8,100 nt of DNA, from positions 1 through 8,100 of the forward strand of contig JAJYGW010000198.1 of assembly GCA_021790615.1 (NCBI GenBank), read 5' to 3'. This DNA is from Actinomycetes bacterium. Its GTDB lineage: Bacteria > Actinomycetota > Acidimicrobiia > Acidimicrobiales > JAKAOS01. The notes beneath the pieces are model-generated. The model was not told where the DNA came from and did not search any database. It worked only from the letters and a program-made list of their open reading frames with translations. Position 1 is the first letter of the stretch. Each line of letters begins with the position of its first letter. This document shows, in pieces, positions 1 to 6,222 of this stretch. A program made the position numbers and the translations under genes.

Positions 1-690
1 CCCGTCACCGTCGACCACCACCATCTCACCGGGCTCCACCTCGCGGACCAGACGGGCGCCGATCACGTCGAGCGCCGGGGACTCCGAGGCGAGCACCGCC
101 GCACCGTCGAGGTCTCCGAGACAGAGTGGCCGGAAGCCGTTCGGGTCCCGGACGCCGACGAGCGTGTCCCGGTCCATGCAGACGAGGGAGAACGCCCCCT
201 CGAGGCGAGGCAGGACCGCTTCGAGCGCGCCGACGAGCCCAGCCCTCTCGTCGTAGGCGCGCGCGACGAGCTCGGCGACGAGGTCGCTGTCGTTGCCGAG
301 GATGCCCGGCAGCATCGAGAGCGCGTCGGCCAGCTCGGCGGTGTTCGTGAGGTTCCCGTTGTGGCCGAGCGCGATGCCGGCGGCTCCTGCCGGACGGTAG
401 ACGGGCTGCGCGTTCCGCCAGGTGCTCTCCCCCGCAGTGGAGTAGCGGGTGTGACCGATCGCGAGGTGGCCACGGAGCGCGAGCAACGTCCGCTCGTCGA
501 AGACGCTCGAGACGAGGCCCATGTCCTTGTAGACGGTGATCGACTCACCGTCCGAGACAGCCATGCCCGCCGACTCCTGACCGCGGTGCTGCAGGGCGTA
601 GAGGCCGTCGAAGACGAGCGGCGCGACCTCCCGGCCGGGCGCCAGGATCCCGAAGACCCCGCACGCCTCCCGTAGCCCGCCCGCGCCCAC
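1..690 (-). CDS. purF: Amidophosphoribosyltransferase, N-terminal glutaminase part (3' end outside window)
   Basis: PurF carries out the first committed step of purine synthesis, making 5-phosphoribosylamine from PRPP and glutamine in the cytosol. The 230 codons seen cover the N-terminal nucleophile glutaminase domain; the phosphoribosyltransferase domain lies off the left edge. Visible motifs are EACGVFGI with the nucleophile Cys10, QHRGQESAG (34-42), GHTRYST (79-85), GHNGNLTN (109-116) and RDPNGFRPL (181-189), all typical of the family. The GTG at 690 is chosen because an in-frame TAG lies four codons upstream (701-703) and it leaves a nine-residue propeptide before Cys10, as in PurF proteins that are cleaved to expose the cysteine. 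There is no Shine-Dalgarno sequence; a TAGGCT box lies six bases upstream. The gene is divergent from the PHP gene, so it needs its own promoter. Identification is secure. Confidence 0.96.
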   Translation of the reverse strand, partial: MGAGGLREACGVFGILAPGREVAPLVFDGLYALQHRGQESAGMAVSDGESITVYKDMGLVSSVFDERTLLALRGHLAIGHTRYSTAGESTWRNAQPVYRPAGAAGIALGHNGNLTNTAELADALSMLPGILGNDSDLVAELVARAYDERAGLVGALEAVLPRLEGAFSLVCMDRDTLVGVRDPNGFRPLCLGDLDGAAVLASESPALDVIGARLVREVEPGEMVVVDGDG

Positions 691-696
691 GCCGTC

Positions 697-702
697 AGCC
701 TA
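697..702 (-). promoter_or_regulatory. Predicted -10 box of purF (TAGGCT), leaderless arrangement
   Basis: On the minus strand TAGGCT is followed by the six bases GACGGC and then the purF GTG. If the last T of a TANNNT box is at -7, transcription begins on the G of the start codon. No convincing -35 box is visible. The hexamer sits inside the palindrome GCCTAGGC (698-705). The same spacing is found at three other genes in this window. Confidence 0.62.
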
Positions 703-710
703 GGCCCGGG

Positions 711-716
711 TAGCCT
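711..716 (+). promoter_or_regulatory. Possible -10 box for the PHP gene transcript (TAGCCT)
   Basis: TAGCCT fits TANNNT and is the only such box seen on the plus strand between purF and the PHP gene. Transcription would start near 723, five bases before the ATG of the small upstream ORF at 728. The fit is looser than at the four exact leaderless sites, and no -35 box is apparent. Confidence 0.3.
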
Positions 717-727
717 CGCCCCCCGGC

Positions 728-784
728 ATGCAGACCCACCCCCCGACGCGCCGGCGGCGCGGACGCAGCGAGCCGCTTCGGTGA
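728..784 (+). CDS. Possible 18-residue arginine-rich leader peptide upstream of the PHP gene
   Basis: An ATG at 728 opens a frame of 18 codons (MQTHPPTRRRRGRSEPLR). Its TGA at 782-784 overlaps the GTG start of the PHP gene as GTGA. That 4-nt overlap is the usual mark of translational coupling and would explain how the PHP gene is started without a Shine-Dalgarno sequence of its own. A possible TAGCCT -10 box lies just upstream. Five of six consecutive residues are arginine (RRRRGR), but such runs arise easily in CG-rich sequence. I recognise no family, and this could be a chance ORF in a 90-base gap. Confidence 0.3.
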   Translation: MQTHPPTRRRRGRSEPLR

Positions 785-1620
785 TCGACCTCCACACCCA
801 CTCGAGCCGCTCGGACGGGTCGGACCCACCCGCGGCGATCCCCGGGCTCGCTGCGGCCGCTGGGTGCACCGCCGTCGCGCTCACCGACCACGATCGCCTC
901 GACGGCCTCGACGAGGCGGCCGGCGCGGCCCGCTCGGTCGGGATCCGGCTCGTGGAGGGCTGCGAGCTCTCCTGCACCTGGGCCGGAGGGTCGTGCCACG
1001 TGCTCGCCTACTTCGTGGGGCCGGGCGAGGGAGCGCTCCAGGATGAGCTCGTGCGCCTCCAGCAGGATCGTGCGCGGCGCAACGAGGCAATGCTCGCTGC
1101 GCTCGGCGCGGCCGGGGTCGAGATCACGGCCGAGGAGCTCGACGCCGAGGCCGGCGGGAGCGGCGCCGGGCGGCCGCACGTCGCGGCGATCCTCTTGCGC
1201 CGGGGCGTCGTCTCGAGCCTGCAAGAGGCCTTCGACGACTGGCTGACGCCCGGGAAGCCGGGCTACGTCCGCAAGGCACGTCTCGGCCCCGGCGACGCTG
1301 CCCGACTGGCGCTCGCGTCCGGAGGCGTTGCGGTGCTCGCCCACCCACACACCCTCGGCCTCGGGCCGGCAGGGCTCGAACCTGCGCTCCGGGAGCTCGC
1401 CGAGCTCGGCCTGGTGGGCGTCGAGGCCCACTACGCCCGCTACACCCCCGAGGAGCGCCTGGAGCTCGCCCGGCTGGCCGGCCGGTTGGATCTCGTCGCA
1501 ACCGGCGGGTCCGACTACCACGGGACGTACAAGCCCGGCCTTGCGGTTGGAACCGGGCTCGGGGACCTCCACGTCCCCGCCGGAGCGCTCGAGGCGCTGG
1601 AGGCACGCCGGGCGGACTAG
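781..1620 (+). CDS. PHP-domain metal-dependent phosphoesterase, YciV/RNase AM-like
   Basis: This 279-residue protein is a PHP-domain hydrolase whose layout matches E. coli YciV (RnaAM). That enzyme acts on 3',5'-nucleotide bisphosphates such as pAp and trims RNA 5' ends using a trinuclear metal site. Metal-binding motifs are visible in order: DLHTHS with H5 and H7, D12, LTDHD (34-38), GCELS with E62, H73, GRPHVA with H133, LAHPH with H188 and GSDYH with D245 and H247. A helical insert at about 85-165 separates the N- and C-terminal PHP halves, as in YciV. The GTG start puts DLHTHS at residue 3; no other start codon lies in frame just upstream, and the initiation region has no clear Shine-Dalgarno sequence. 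It runs opposite to its pur neighbours, is divergent from purF by 90 bp and ends 35 bp from the converging purL end. The PHP fold is certain; the exact substrate is inferred from similarity. Confidence 0.88.
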   Translation: MIDLHTHSSRSDGSDPPAAIPGLAAAAGCTAVALTDHDRLDGLDEAAGAARSVGIRLVEGCELSCTWAGGSCHVLAYFVGPGEGALQDELVRLQQDRARRNEAMLAALGAAGVEITAEELDAEAGGSGAGRPHVAAILLRRGVVSSLQEAFDDWLTPGKPGYVRKARLGPGDAARLALASGGVAVLAHPHTLGLGPAGLEPALRELAELGLVGVEAHYARYTPEERLELARLAGRLDLVATGGSDYHGTYKPGLAVGTGLGDLHVPAGALEALEARRAD

Positions 1621-1655
1621 CCGGCGCGCTCGGGCGGCACGGCCGGAGGGAGCGA

Positions 1656-3893
1656 TCAGGCGGGGAGCGCCCGACCCGTACCGGCGGACTCCATGACGGA
1701 CTCCAGCGAGGAACCCTGCGCCTCGACGACCGCCGCGAGCGCGAGATCGACGAGGTCGGCGACGACCAGGCGATCCCCTCCCACCTCGCCGCAGGGCCAT
1801 GCGGCCACACCCGCCGCTGCCGCACCGGCTACCACGGCGTCGGGGTCGGGAGTGCAGATCAGCACCCGAGACCCCGCCTCGGAGAACAGCTCGCCGTGCC
1901 CGGTGAGCGGACCGAGGCGCGCCCCGACGCGCCCCGCCGCCGCCATCTCCGCGAGCGCCACCCCGAGCCCACCATCGGAGACGTCGTGGACCGCCGCCAC
2001 CAGTCCGGGAGGGTTGGGGCCGAGCTCCGGCGCAACCAGGCTGCGCACCAGCGCCACGAGCGCCGCATGCGCAGCGAGGTCGAGCGAGGGGAGTGACCCG
2101 CCGGAACGGTGGTGGAGCTCCACGCCCCATCGGCTACCCCCGAGCCCCAGGTGGCGAGCGCCGAGCAGCACGAGGCTCGTGCCAGCGACCAGTCCGACTC
2201 CGGGCGGTGGGGAGGCGAGCTCCTCGATCAAGCCGACGACACCGATGACGGGTGTCGGGTCGATGTCGCTGCCACGGCTGGCGTTGTAGAGGCTGACGTT
2301 GCCCCCCACGACGGGCAACTCGAGCGCACGGGACGCGTCGGCGATGCCGTCGACGACCTCGGAGAGCTCCCACATCACCTCCGGGTGCTCCGGGTTCCCG
2401 AGGTTGAGACAGTTGACGAGCGCGGCTGGGCGTGCCCCGGCGCAGGCAACGTTGAGCGCCGCTTCCGCCACCGCCATCGCGGCCCCGGAGCGCGGATCGA
2501 GGGCGCACCAGCGCCCGTTGCCGTCGGTGGAGATCGCCAGTCCCCGCCGGCCGCTCGTCGGGACCCCGGGTGCCGCCAGGCGCAGCACGGCGGCGTCGCC
2601 GCCCGGCCCGGCGACGGTGTTGCGGAAGAGTTGGTGGTCGTACTGGCGCCACACCCAGGACCGATCCCCGAGCAGCGCCAGCAGGTCTGCGCCCGCGTCG
2701 TCGGGCGCGGGGAGGTGATCCGGATCCGCCGAGGCGTCCTCGACCCGGACCCGAGCCCGGCGGGGTCGGTCGTAGACCGGGGCGCCGTCGGAGAGCGAGG
2801 CCGCGGGCACGCTGGCGACGACCGGGCCCTCGGGACCCTCGAGCACGCGCAGGAGCCCCACCCCGTCGACCGGCTCGGTCACCACCCCGACGACGGCCGC
2901 ACGCACCTCCCAGCGCGCCGCCACCTCGAGCACCGCGTCGAGCGACGCCGGCTCCACGATCGCGAGCATCCGCTCCTGGCTCTCGCTCGTCATCACCTCC
3001 GCCGACGTCATGCCCGGCTCCCGCCGCGCCACCGCCGAGCAGTCGACGTCCATCCCGAGCCCGGCACGCGCCGCGGTCTCCGACGTCGCACACGCAAGCC
3101 CTCCCCCACCGAGGTCCTGGACGCCGACGACCAGCCCCAGATCGATGAGCTCGAGGCAGGCCTCGATCAGGCGCTTCTCCTCGAAGGGATCGCCGACCTG
3201 GACACTCGGGCGCTTCTCCTCGCTGCCGGTGCCGAGCTCGGCCGACGCGAGCACGCTCACCCCGCCGATCCCGTCCCTGCCGGTCGTCGAGCCGAGCAGG
3301 ACGGCCAGGTTCCCCACGCCGCTCGCGCTGGCGAGGACGAGTCGCGAGGCGGGGGCGAGGCCGAGGCAGAAGACGTTCACGAGCGGGTTGTCCGCGTAGC
3401 ACTCGTCGAAGACGAGCTCTCCCCCGACGGTCGGGACCCCGACGGAGTTGCCGTAGGAGGAGATGCCCGAGACGATGCCCTCGAGGAGCCAGCGGTTGCG
3501 CGCCCGGTCGAGCGGGCCGAGACGGAGTGGGTCGAGCAGAGCGACGGGCCGGGCACCCATGGTGAAGATGTCGCGGAGGATGCCACCCACCCCGGTCGCC
3601 GCGCCCTGGTGGGGCTCGATCGCGGAGGGATGGTTGTGGCTCTCGATGCGAAACGCGACCGCAACGCCCTCGCCGCCGTCGATCACACCGGCGTTCTCGC
3701 CGGGGCCGACGAGCACACCGGGCCCCTCGGTCGGGAGGCGGCGGAGGTGGAGGCGGGAGGACTTGTAGGAGCAGTGCTCGCTCCACATGACCCCGTAGAG
3801 CGCGAGCTCGACCTCGTTCGGCGGCCTTCCGAGCAGTCGCTCGATCGCGAGCGCCTCGCCCGCCGTCAGCCCCACCAGCTCGTAGCGCTCCAC
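1656..3893 (-). CDS. purL: Phosphoribosylformylglycinamidine (FGAM) synthase, large synthetase subunit PurL
   Basis: PurL catalyses the ATP-dependent conversion of FGAR to FGAM, using ammonia delivered by PurQ, with PurS bridging the subunits. At 745 residues it is the small PurL type, which needs separate PurS and PurQ, both encoded nearby. Motifs include MWSEHCSYK (36-44), GPGENAG (63-69), [13 protein letters not shown] (82-94), [12 protein letters not shown] (97-108), PTVGGE (154-159) and a glycine-rich [16 protein letters not shown] stretch from residue 257. Two tandem PurM-like halves follow, the second with [15 protein letters not shown] and [10 protein letters not shown]. The GTG at 3893 is the start because TAG lies in frame four codons upstream. 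There is no Shine-Dalgarno sequence, but TAGCGT lies exactly six bases before the GTG. Only 44 bp separate it from the divergent amidohydrolase gene, and it is detached from purQ by two plus-strand genes, so it must have its own promoter. Confidence 0.97.
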   Translation of the reverse strand: MERYELVGLTAGEALAIERLLGRPPNEVELALYGVMWSEHCSYKSSRLHLRRLPTEGPGVLVGPGENAGVIDGGEGVAVAFRIESHNHPSAIEPHQGAATGVGGILRDIFTMGARPVALLDPLRLGPLDRARNRWLLEGIVSGISSYGNSVGVPTVGGELVFDECYADNPLVNVFCLGLAPASRLVLASASGVGNLAVLLGSTTGRDGIGGVSVLASAELGTGSEEKRPSVQVGDPFEEKRLIEACLELIDLGLVVGVQDLGGGGLACATSETAARAGLGMDVDCSAVARREPGMTSAEVMTSESQERMLAIVEPASLDAVLEVAARWEVRAAVVGVVTEPVDGVGLLRVLEGPEGPVVASVPAASLSDGAPVYDRPRRARVRVEDASADPDHLPAPDDAGADLLALLGDRSWVWRQYDHQLFRNTVAGPGGDAAVLRLAAPGVPTSGRRGLAISTDGNGRWCALDPRSGAAMAVAEAALNVACAGARPAALVNCLNLGNPEHPEVMWELSEVVDGIADASRALELPVVGGNVSLYNASRGSDIDPTPVIGVVGLIEELASPPPGVGLVAGTSLVLLGARHLGLGGSRWGVELHHRSGGSLPSLDLAAHAALVALVRSLVAPELGPNPPGLVAAVHDVSDGGLGVALAEMAAAGRVGARLGPLTGHGELFSEAGSRVLICTPDPDAVVAGAAAAGVAAWPCGEVGGDRLVVADLVDLALAAVVEAQGSSLESVMESAGTGRALPA

Positions 3894-3899
3894 GGCGAC

Positions 3900-3905
3900 A
3901 CGCTA
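3900..3905 (-). promoter_or_regulatory. Predicted -10 box of purL (TAGCGT), leaderless arrangement
   Basis: Read on the minus strand, TAGCGT is followed by GTCGCC and then the purL GTG, so transcription is predicted to start on the first base of the start codon at 3893. It lies within the 44-bp divergent gap, back to back with the amidohydrolase -10 box. The -35 regions of the two promoters would overlap each other's core elements, so they may compete. Confidence 0.6.
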
Positions 3906-3925
3906 GCCCTGCGTCGCCCCGGCGG

Positions 3926-3931
3926 TACCCT
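3926..3931 (+). promoter_or_regulatory. Predicted -10 box of the amidohydrolase gene (TACCCT), leaderless arrangement
   Basis: TACCCT is followed by GGCCGG and then the GTG at 3938, the same six-base spacing as at purL, purF and the basic-protein gene. Transcription is predicted to start at 3938. No -35 match is visible in the short divergent gap. Confidence 0.6.
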
Positions 3932-3937
3932 GGCCGG

Positions 3938-4885
3938 GTGCGCATCATCGCCCTCGAGGAGCACATGCTGTCGAAGGACGTGCTCGCGTCCATGGGGCCC
4001 CCTCCCGCCAGCCTCGCCGGGGTCTCGGAGCAGCTGGACGACCTCGGTGCCGGGCGGCTCGCCCTCATGGATGCAGCCGGCATCGATGTCCAGGTGCTCT
4101 CTGCCGTCAGCTGGGGCGTCCAGGCGCTCGAACCCGTCCGCTCGCTGGAGCTCTCCCGGCAGCTGAACCAGCGCATGGCCGAGACGGTCGTCGCCCACCC
4201 GGGCCGCTTCGCGGCGTTCGCCGCGCTGCCGATGAGCGATCCGAGTGCCGCCGCAGTCGAGCTCCACCGCTGCGTCGAGGAGCTCGGCTTCGTCGGGGCG
4301 ATGATCCACGGGCAGACCAACGGCGTGTTCCTCGACGATCCGGTCAACGAGCCGATCCTCGCAGCCGCTGAGGCCCTCGAAGTCCCGCTCTACCTTCATC
4401 CCGCTCCACCCCCACCGGCCGTCGCCGCGGCGTACTTCTCCGGCCTCGAGCCGGCGGTCGCCGGCGCGCTCTCCACGGCCGCATGGGGCTGGCACGCCGA
4501 GTGCGGCCTCCACGTCCTCCGGATGGTCGCAAACGGCGTGTTCGAGCGCTTCGCCGGCCTCCAGCTCCTCGTCGGCCACATGGGCGAGATGCTCCCGTTC
4601 TCCCTGGCTCGCGCCGACGAGCGCCTGTCCCCCCTCCTCCCGAGAACGCGGACGGTCGCCGACACGCTCCACGCACATCTGCTCGTCACCACCTCTGGCT
4701 ACACGACGACAGCCCCGCTCCAGTGCGCCCTCGCGGTCTTCGGCGCCGACCGCATCCTCTTCTCCGTGGACCATCCCTTCGCAGACAGTGCCGCTGCGAC
4801 CGCCTGGCTGACGAGTGCGCCGCTCAGCCCGGGGGACCGGGAGAAGATCGCGCACGGGAACGCCGAACGACTCCTGCGCCTGTAG
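3938..4885 (+). CDS. Amidohydrolase-family (PF04909-type) protein, resembling gamma-resorcylate decarboxylase
   Basis: This 315-residue protein belongs to the amidohydrolase-2/ACMSD-like group of metal-dependent TIM-barrel enzymes, whose members include non-oxidative decarboxylases of aromatic acids. The closest pattern I recall is gamma-resorcylate (2,6-dihydroxybenzoate) decarboxylase. Shared features, in order, are ALEEH at residues 5-9 with the ExH metal pair E7 and H9; AFAALPMSDP (93-102); RCVEELGFVGA (111-121); YLHP with H154; LLVGHMGEMLPF (210-221) with H214; TTSG (251-254); and GADRILFSVDHPF with D278 as the barrel-end aspartate. The GTG start at 3938 places ExH at the expected N-terminal position and has a TACCCT box six bases upstream but no Shine-Dalgarno sequence. 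No signal peptide is seen, so it is cytosolic. It stands alone on the plus strand between purL and the basic-protein gene. The fold and metal site are well supported; the substrate is unknown and a hydrolase role cannot be excluded. Confidence 0.87.
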   Translation: MRIIALEEHMLSKDVLASMGPPPASLAGVSEQLDDLGAGRLALMDAAGIDVQVLSAVSWGVQALEPVRSLELSRQLNQRMAETVVAHPGRFAAFAALPMSDPSAAAVELHRCVEELGFVGAMIHGQTNGVFLDDPVNEPILAAAEALEVPLYLHPAPPPPAVAAAYFSGLEPAVAGALSTAAWGWHAECGLHVLRMVANGVFERFAGLQLLVGHMGEMLPFSLARADERLSPLLPRTRTVADTLHAHLLVTTSGYTTTAPLQCALAVFGADRILFSVDHPFADSAAATAWLTSAPLSPGDREKIAHGNAERLLRL

Positions 4886-4902
4886 CGCTCCGCGGCCCGA
4901 CA

Positions 4903-4930
4903 ACCGGTGGAGCTCTGGAGTGCACCGGTG
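4903..4930 (+). repeat. Two ACCGGTG direct repeats 21 bp apart upstream of the basic-protein gene
   Basis: ACCGGTG occurs at 4903-4909 and 4924-4930, each containing the palindrome ACCGGT, with a 21-bp period that is about two helical turns. The second copy is centred in the longer palindrome GCACCGGTGC (4922-4931). The pair sits about 50-75 bases before the predicted transcription start at 4979, a position suited to a regulator, but no regulator is known here. It does not look like a terminator for the amidohydrolase gene, because there is no loop or T-tract. Confidence 0.35.
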
Positions 4931-4966
4931 CTCGGTGAGCGAGGTATGGTCGCAGTCCACCCTCGC

Positions 4967-4972
4967 TACAAT
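4967..4972 (+). promoter_or_regulatory. Predicted -10 box of the basic-protein gene (TACAAT), leaderless arrangement
   Basis: TACAAT is close to the -10 consensus and stands out in this GC-rich sequence. It is followed by GTGCGT and then ATG at 4979, so transcription is predicted to begin on the A of the start codon. This is the best -10 match in the window, and it decides the start of the downstream gene against the GTG at 4907. A good -35 box was not seen. Confidence 0.7.
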
Positions 4973-4978
4973 GTGCGT

Positions 4979-5422
4979 ATGCCTGCCACCAAAACGCGGA
5001 AAACTGCTCCCAAGAGCGGCCCGGGGAACCTGACCGACGAGCACAAGGAAGCCCTCGCCGTCGGACGAAAGGAGAGCCGGATCGTCCGGCAGTACCTCGA
5101 TGCCATGGAACGCCACCAACCACGGCGAGGACGGCGGCGGACTGCGGAGTCCGTCGAGCGCCAGCTCGAAGTGGTCGAGCAGCGCCTCGCCGAGGCATCC
5201 CCCTACGACCGGATCCAGCTCCTCCAGCAACGGCGCGATCTCCAGAAGGAGCTCGAGCAGCTGCGGGCCGACGACAATCTTCCCGAGGCCGAGGCGGCGT
5301 TCATCGAAGTCGCCCGCTCCTACAGCGAGCGTCGGCACATCGCGTACGCCACCTGGCGAGAGTTCGGCGTGCCGGCGAGCGTGCTCAAGGCCGCAGGGTT
5401 GAAGGCGACCCGGGGCGCCTGA
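4979..5422 (+). CDS. Basic coiled-coil protein of unknown function
   Basis: This is a 147-residue protein I cannot assign to a named family with certainty; I recall similar uncharacterised proteins in actinobacteria. The N-terminus is lysine-rich (MPATKTRKTAPKSG), followed by LTDEHKEALAVGR (18-30). Next comes PRRGRRR (48-54), which contains an RGR core like an AT-hook. Residues about 56-97 are rich in Glu, Gln, Leu and Arg with heptad-like spacing and probably form a coiled coil. A compact C-terminal segment contains SYSERRHIAYATWREFGVPA (114-133) and VLKAAGL. There is no signal peptide or membrane segment. The composition suggests a nucleic-acid or nucleoid-associated protein, but that is inference. 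The ATG at 4979 is preferred because a strong TACAAT box ends seven bases before it; the GTG at 4907 would lie upstream of that promoter. It converges on purQ with a hairpin in the gap. Confidence 0.8.
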   Translation: MPATKTRKTAPKSGPGNLTDEHKEALAVGRKESRIVRQYLDAMERHQPRRGRRRTAESVERQLEVVEQRLAEASPYDRIQLLQQRRDLQKELEQLRADDNLPEAEAAFIEVARSYSERRHIAYATWREFGVPASVLKAAGLKATRGA

Positions 5423-5484
5423 CCCGCTCGCCGGACCCGCCCTCGTGGTGGCCCGCTACGCCGCCGAGCCTGCGCTCGCGCAAG

Positions 5485-5502
5485 GCTCCCGTCGCCGGGA
5501 GC
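5485..5502. terminator. Hairpin between converging genes, possible bidirectional terminator
   Basis: GCTCCCG (5485-5491) and CGGGAGC (5496-5502) form a perfect seven-base stem with a TCGC loop in the 110-bp gap between the ends of the basic-protein gene and purQ. There is no T-tract on either side, so it is not a classical intrinsic terminator. U-less hairpins at gene ends are common in high-GC actinobacteria, and the symmetric position suits both genes. Confidence 0.5.
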
Positions 5503-5532
5503 GGGGCCGTCCCGGGTCTCCGGGCAGGCGAC

Positions 5533-6222
5533 TCACGCAGGCGTCTGGACCCGGGCCCGTCCAGCCGTCTCGAGGAGCGAGGCGAGCAGGATCGCTCCGT
5601 CGCTCGAGCCGAGGAGCCGGGACGTTGCCCGCTCCGGGTGCGGCATGAGGCCGACGACGTTTCCGGCCCCGTTGGAGACCGCCGCGATGTTGCCGACCGA
5701 CCCGTTCGGGTTGTCGAGGTAGCGGAGCACCACTTGCCCGGATGCCTCGAGCTCCTGCTCCAGGTGCGCCTCGCAGGTGAAGTTGCCACTGAAGTGATTG
5801 ACCGGGAGGGTGAGACGGGTGCCGGGAGCGACGCCACGTGTCAGTGCCGATCCCGAGCGGACGACCTCGACGGCAACGGGCCTGCAGACGAACCGCCGGC
5901 CGGCGTTGCGCTGCAGCGCCCCGGGTAGGAGCCCCGCCTCCGTCAGCACCTGGAACCCGTTGCAGATGCCGACGACCGGCGCACCGTCCGCCGCAAGGCG
6001 GACTACGGCCTCCATCACCGGCGAGAACCGAGCGATGGCGCCCGGTCTCAGGTAGTCCCCGTGTGCGAAGCCGCCGGGCAGGACCACCGCGTCGTAACCC
6101 ACGAGCGTCGCGCGCTGGTGCCAGACGAGCTCGGCGTCGGCCCCCAGTTCTGCGAGTGCCTCGACGGTGTCGTGCTCGCAGTTCGTCCCGGGAAAGACGA
6201 CGACGGCGACCCGGGCGCTCAC
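5533..6222 (-). CDS. purQ: FGAM synthase glutaminase subunit PurQ
   Basis: PurQ hydrolyses glutamine and channels ammonia to PurL for FGAM formation. The protein is 229 residues, the usual length for the stand-alone class I glutamine amidotransferase of this complex. It shows VVVFPGTNCEHDT from residue 7, LPGGFAHGDYLRPGAIA (48-64), the nucleophile Cys87 in GICNGFQVL, NPNGS (171-175) and MPHPERAT with His195 and Glu197 completing the triad. The stretch VNHFSGNF (141-148) stands where Bacillus PurQ, as I recall it, has IAHGEGNY; the histidine is kept. The GTG start at 6222 overlaps the purS stop as GTGA, and GAGGGAG lies ten bases upstream (6233-6239). It is the last gene of the purB-purC-purS-purQ operon and ends 110 bp from the converging basic-protein gene. 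Confidence 0.97.
   Translation of the reverse strand: MSARVAVVVFPGTNCEHDTVEALAELGADAELVWHQRATLVGYDAVVLPGGFAHGDYLRPGAIARFSPVMEAVVRLAADGAPVVGICNGFQVLTEAGLLPGALQRNAGRRFVCRPVAVEVVRSGSALTRGVAPGTRLTLPVNHFSGNFTCEAHLEQELEASGQVVLRYLDNPNGSVGNIAAVSNGAGNVVGLMPHPERATSRLLGSSDGAILLASLLETAGRARVQTPA

Noticed and set aside
691..780. Riboswitch or PurR-type operator upstream of purF
   Set aside because: The predicted purF transcript has no leader, and no purine riboswitch core or repeated operator was visible; only the short palindrome GCCTAGGC overlaps the -10 box.
1621..1655. Possible terminator between the converging ends of the PHP gene and purL
   Set aside because: Only a five-base CCGGC/GCCGG stem with a 16-base loop and no T-tract is present; this is too weak to call in such GC-rich DNA.
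2109..4166. Very long open frame on the plus strand across purL (685 codons), and similar long frames antisense to purF and purC
   Set aside because: Long antisense frames are expected in GC-rich genes. Their translations are dominated by Arg, Pro, Ala and Gly without domain motifs, while purL in the opposite frame is unmistakable.
2134..4347. 737-codon minus-strand frame spanning purL and the start of the amidohydrolase gene
   Set aside because: It runs in another frame of purL and antisense to the amidohydrolase gene, has low-complexity Arg/Gly/Ala composition and shows no family pattern.
4907..4978. Upstream GTG start (4907) giving a 171-residue version of the basic protein
   Set aside because: The added 24 residues lack the basic character of the rest and would lie upstream of the TACAAT promoter; the ATG at 4979 fits the leaderless pattern exactly.
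5511..5524. Second hairpin (CCCG/CGGG) before the purQ end
   Set aside because: A four-base stem is expected by chance in this composition; only the seven-base hairpin at 5485-5502 was kept.
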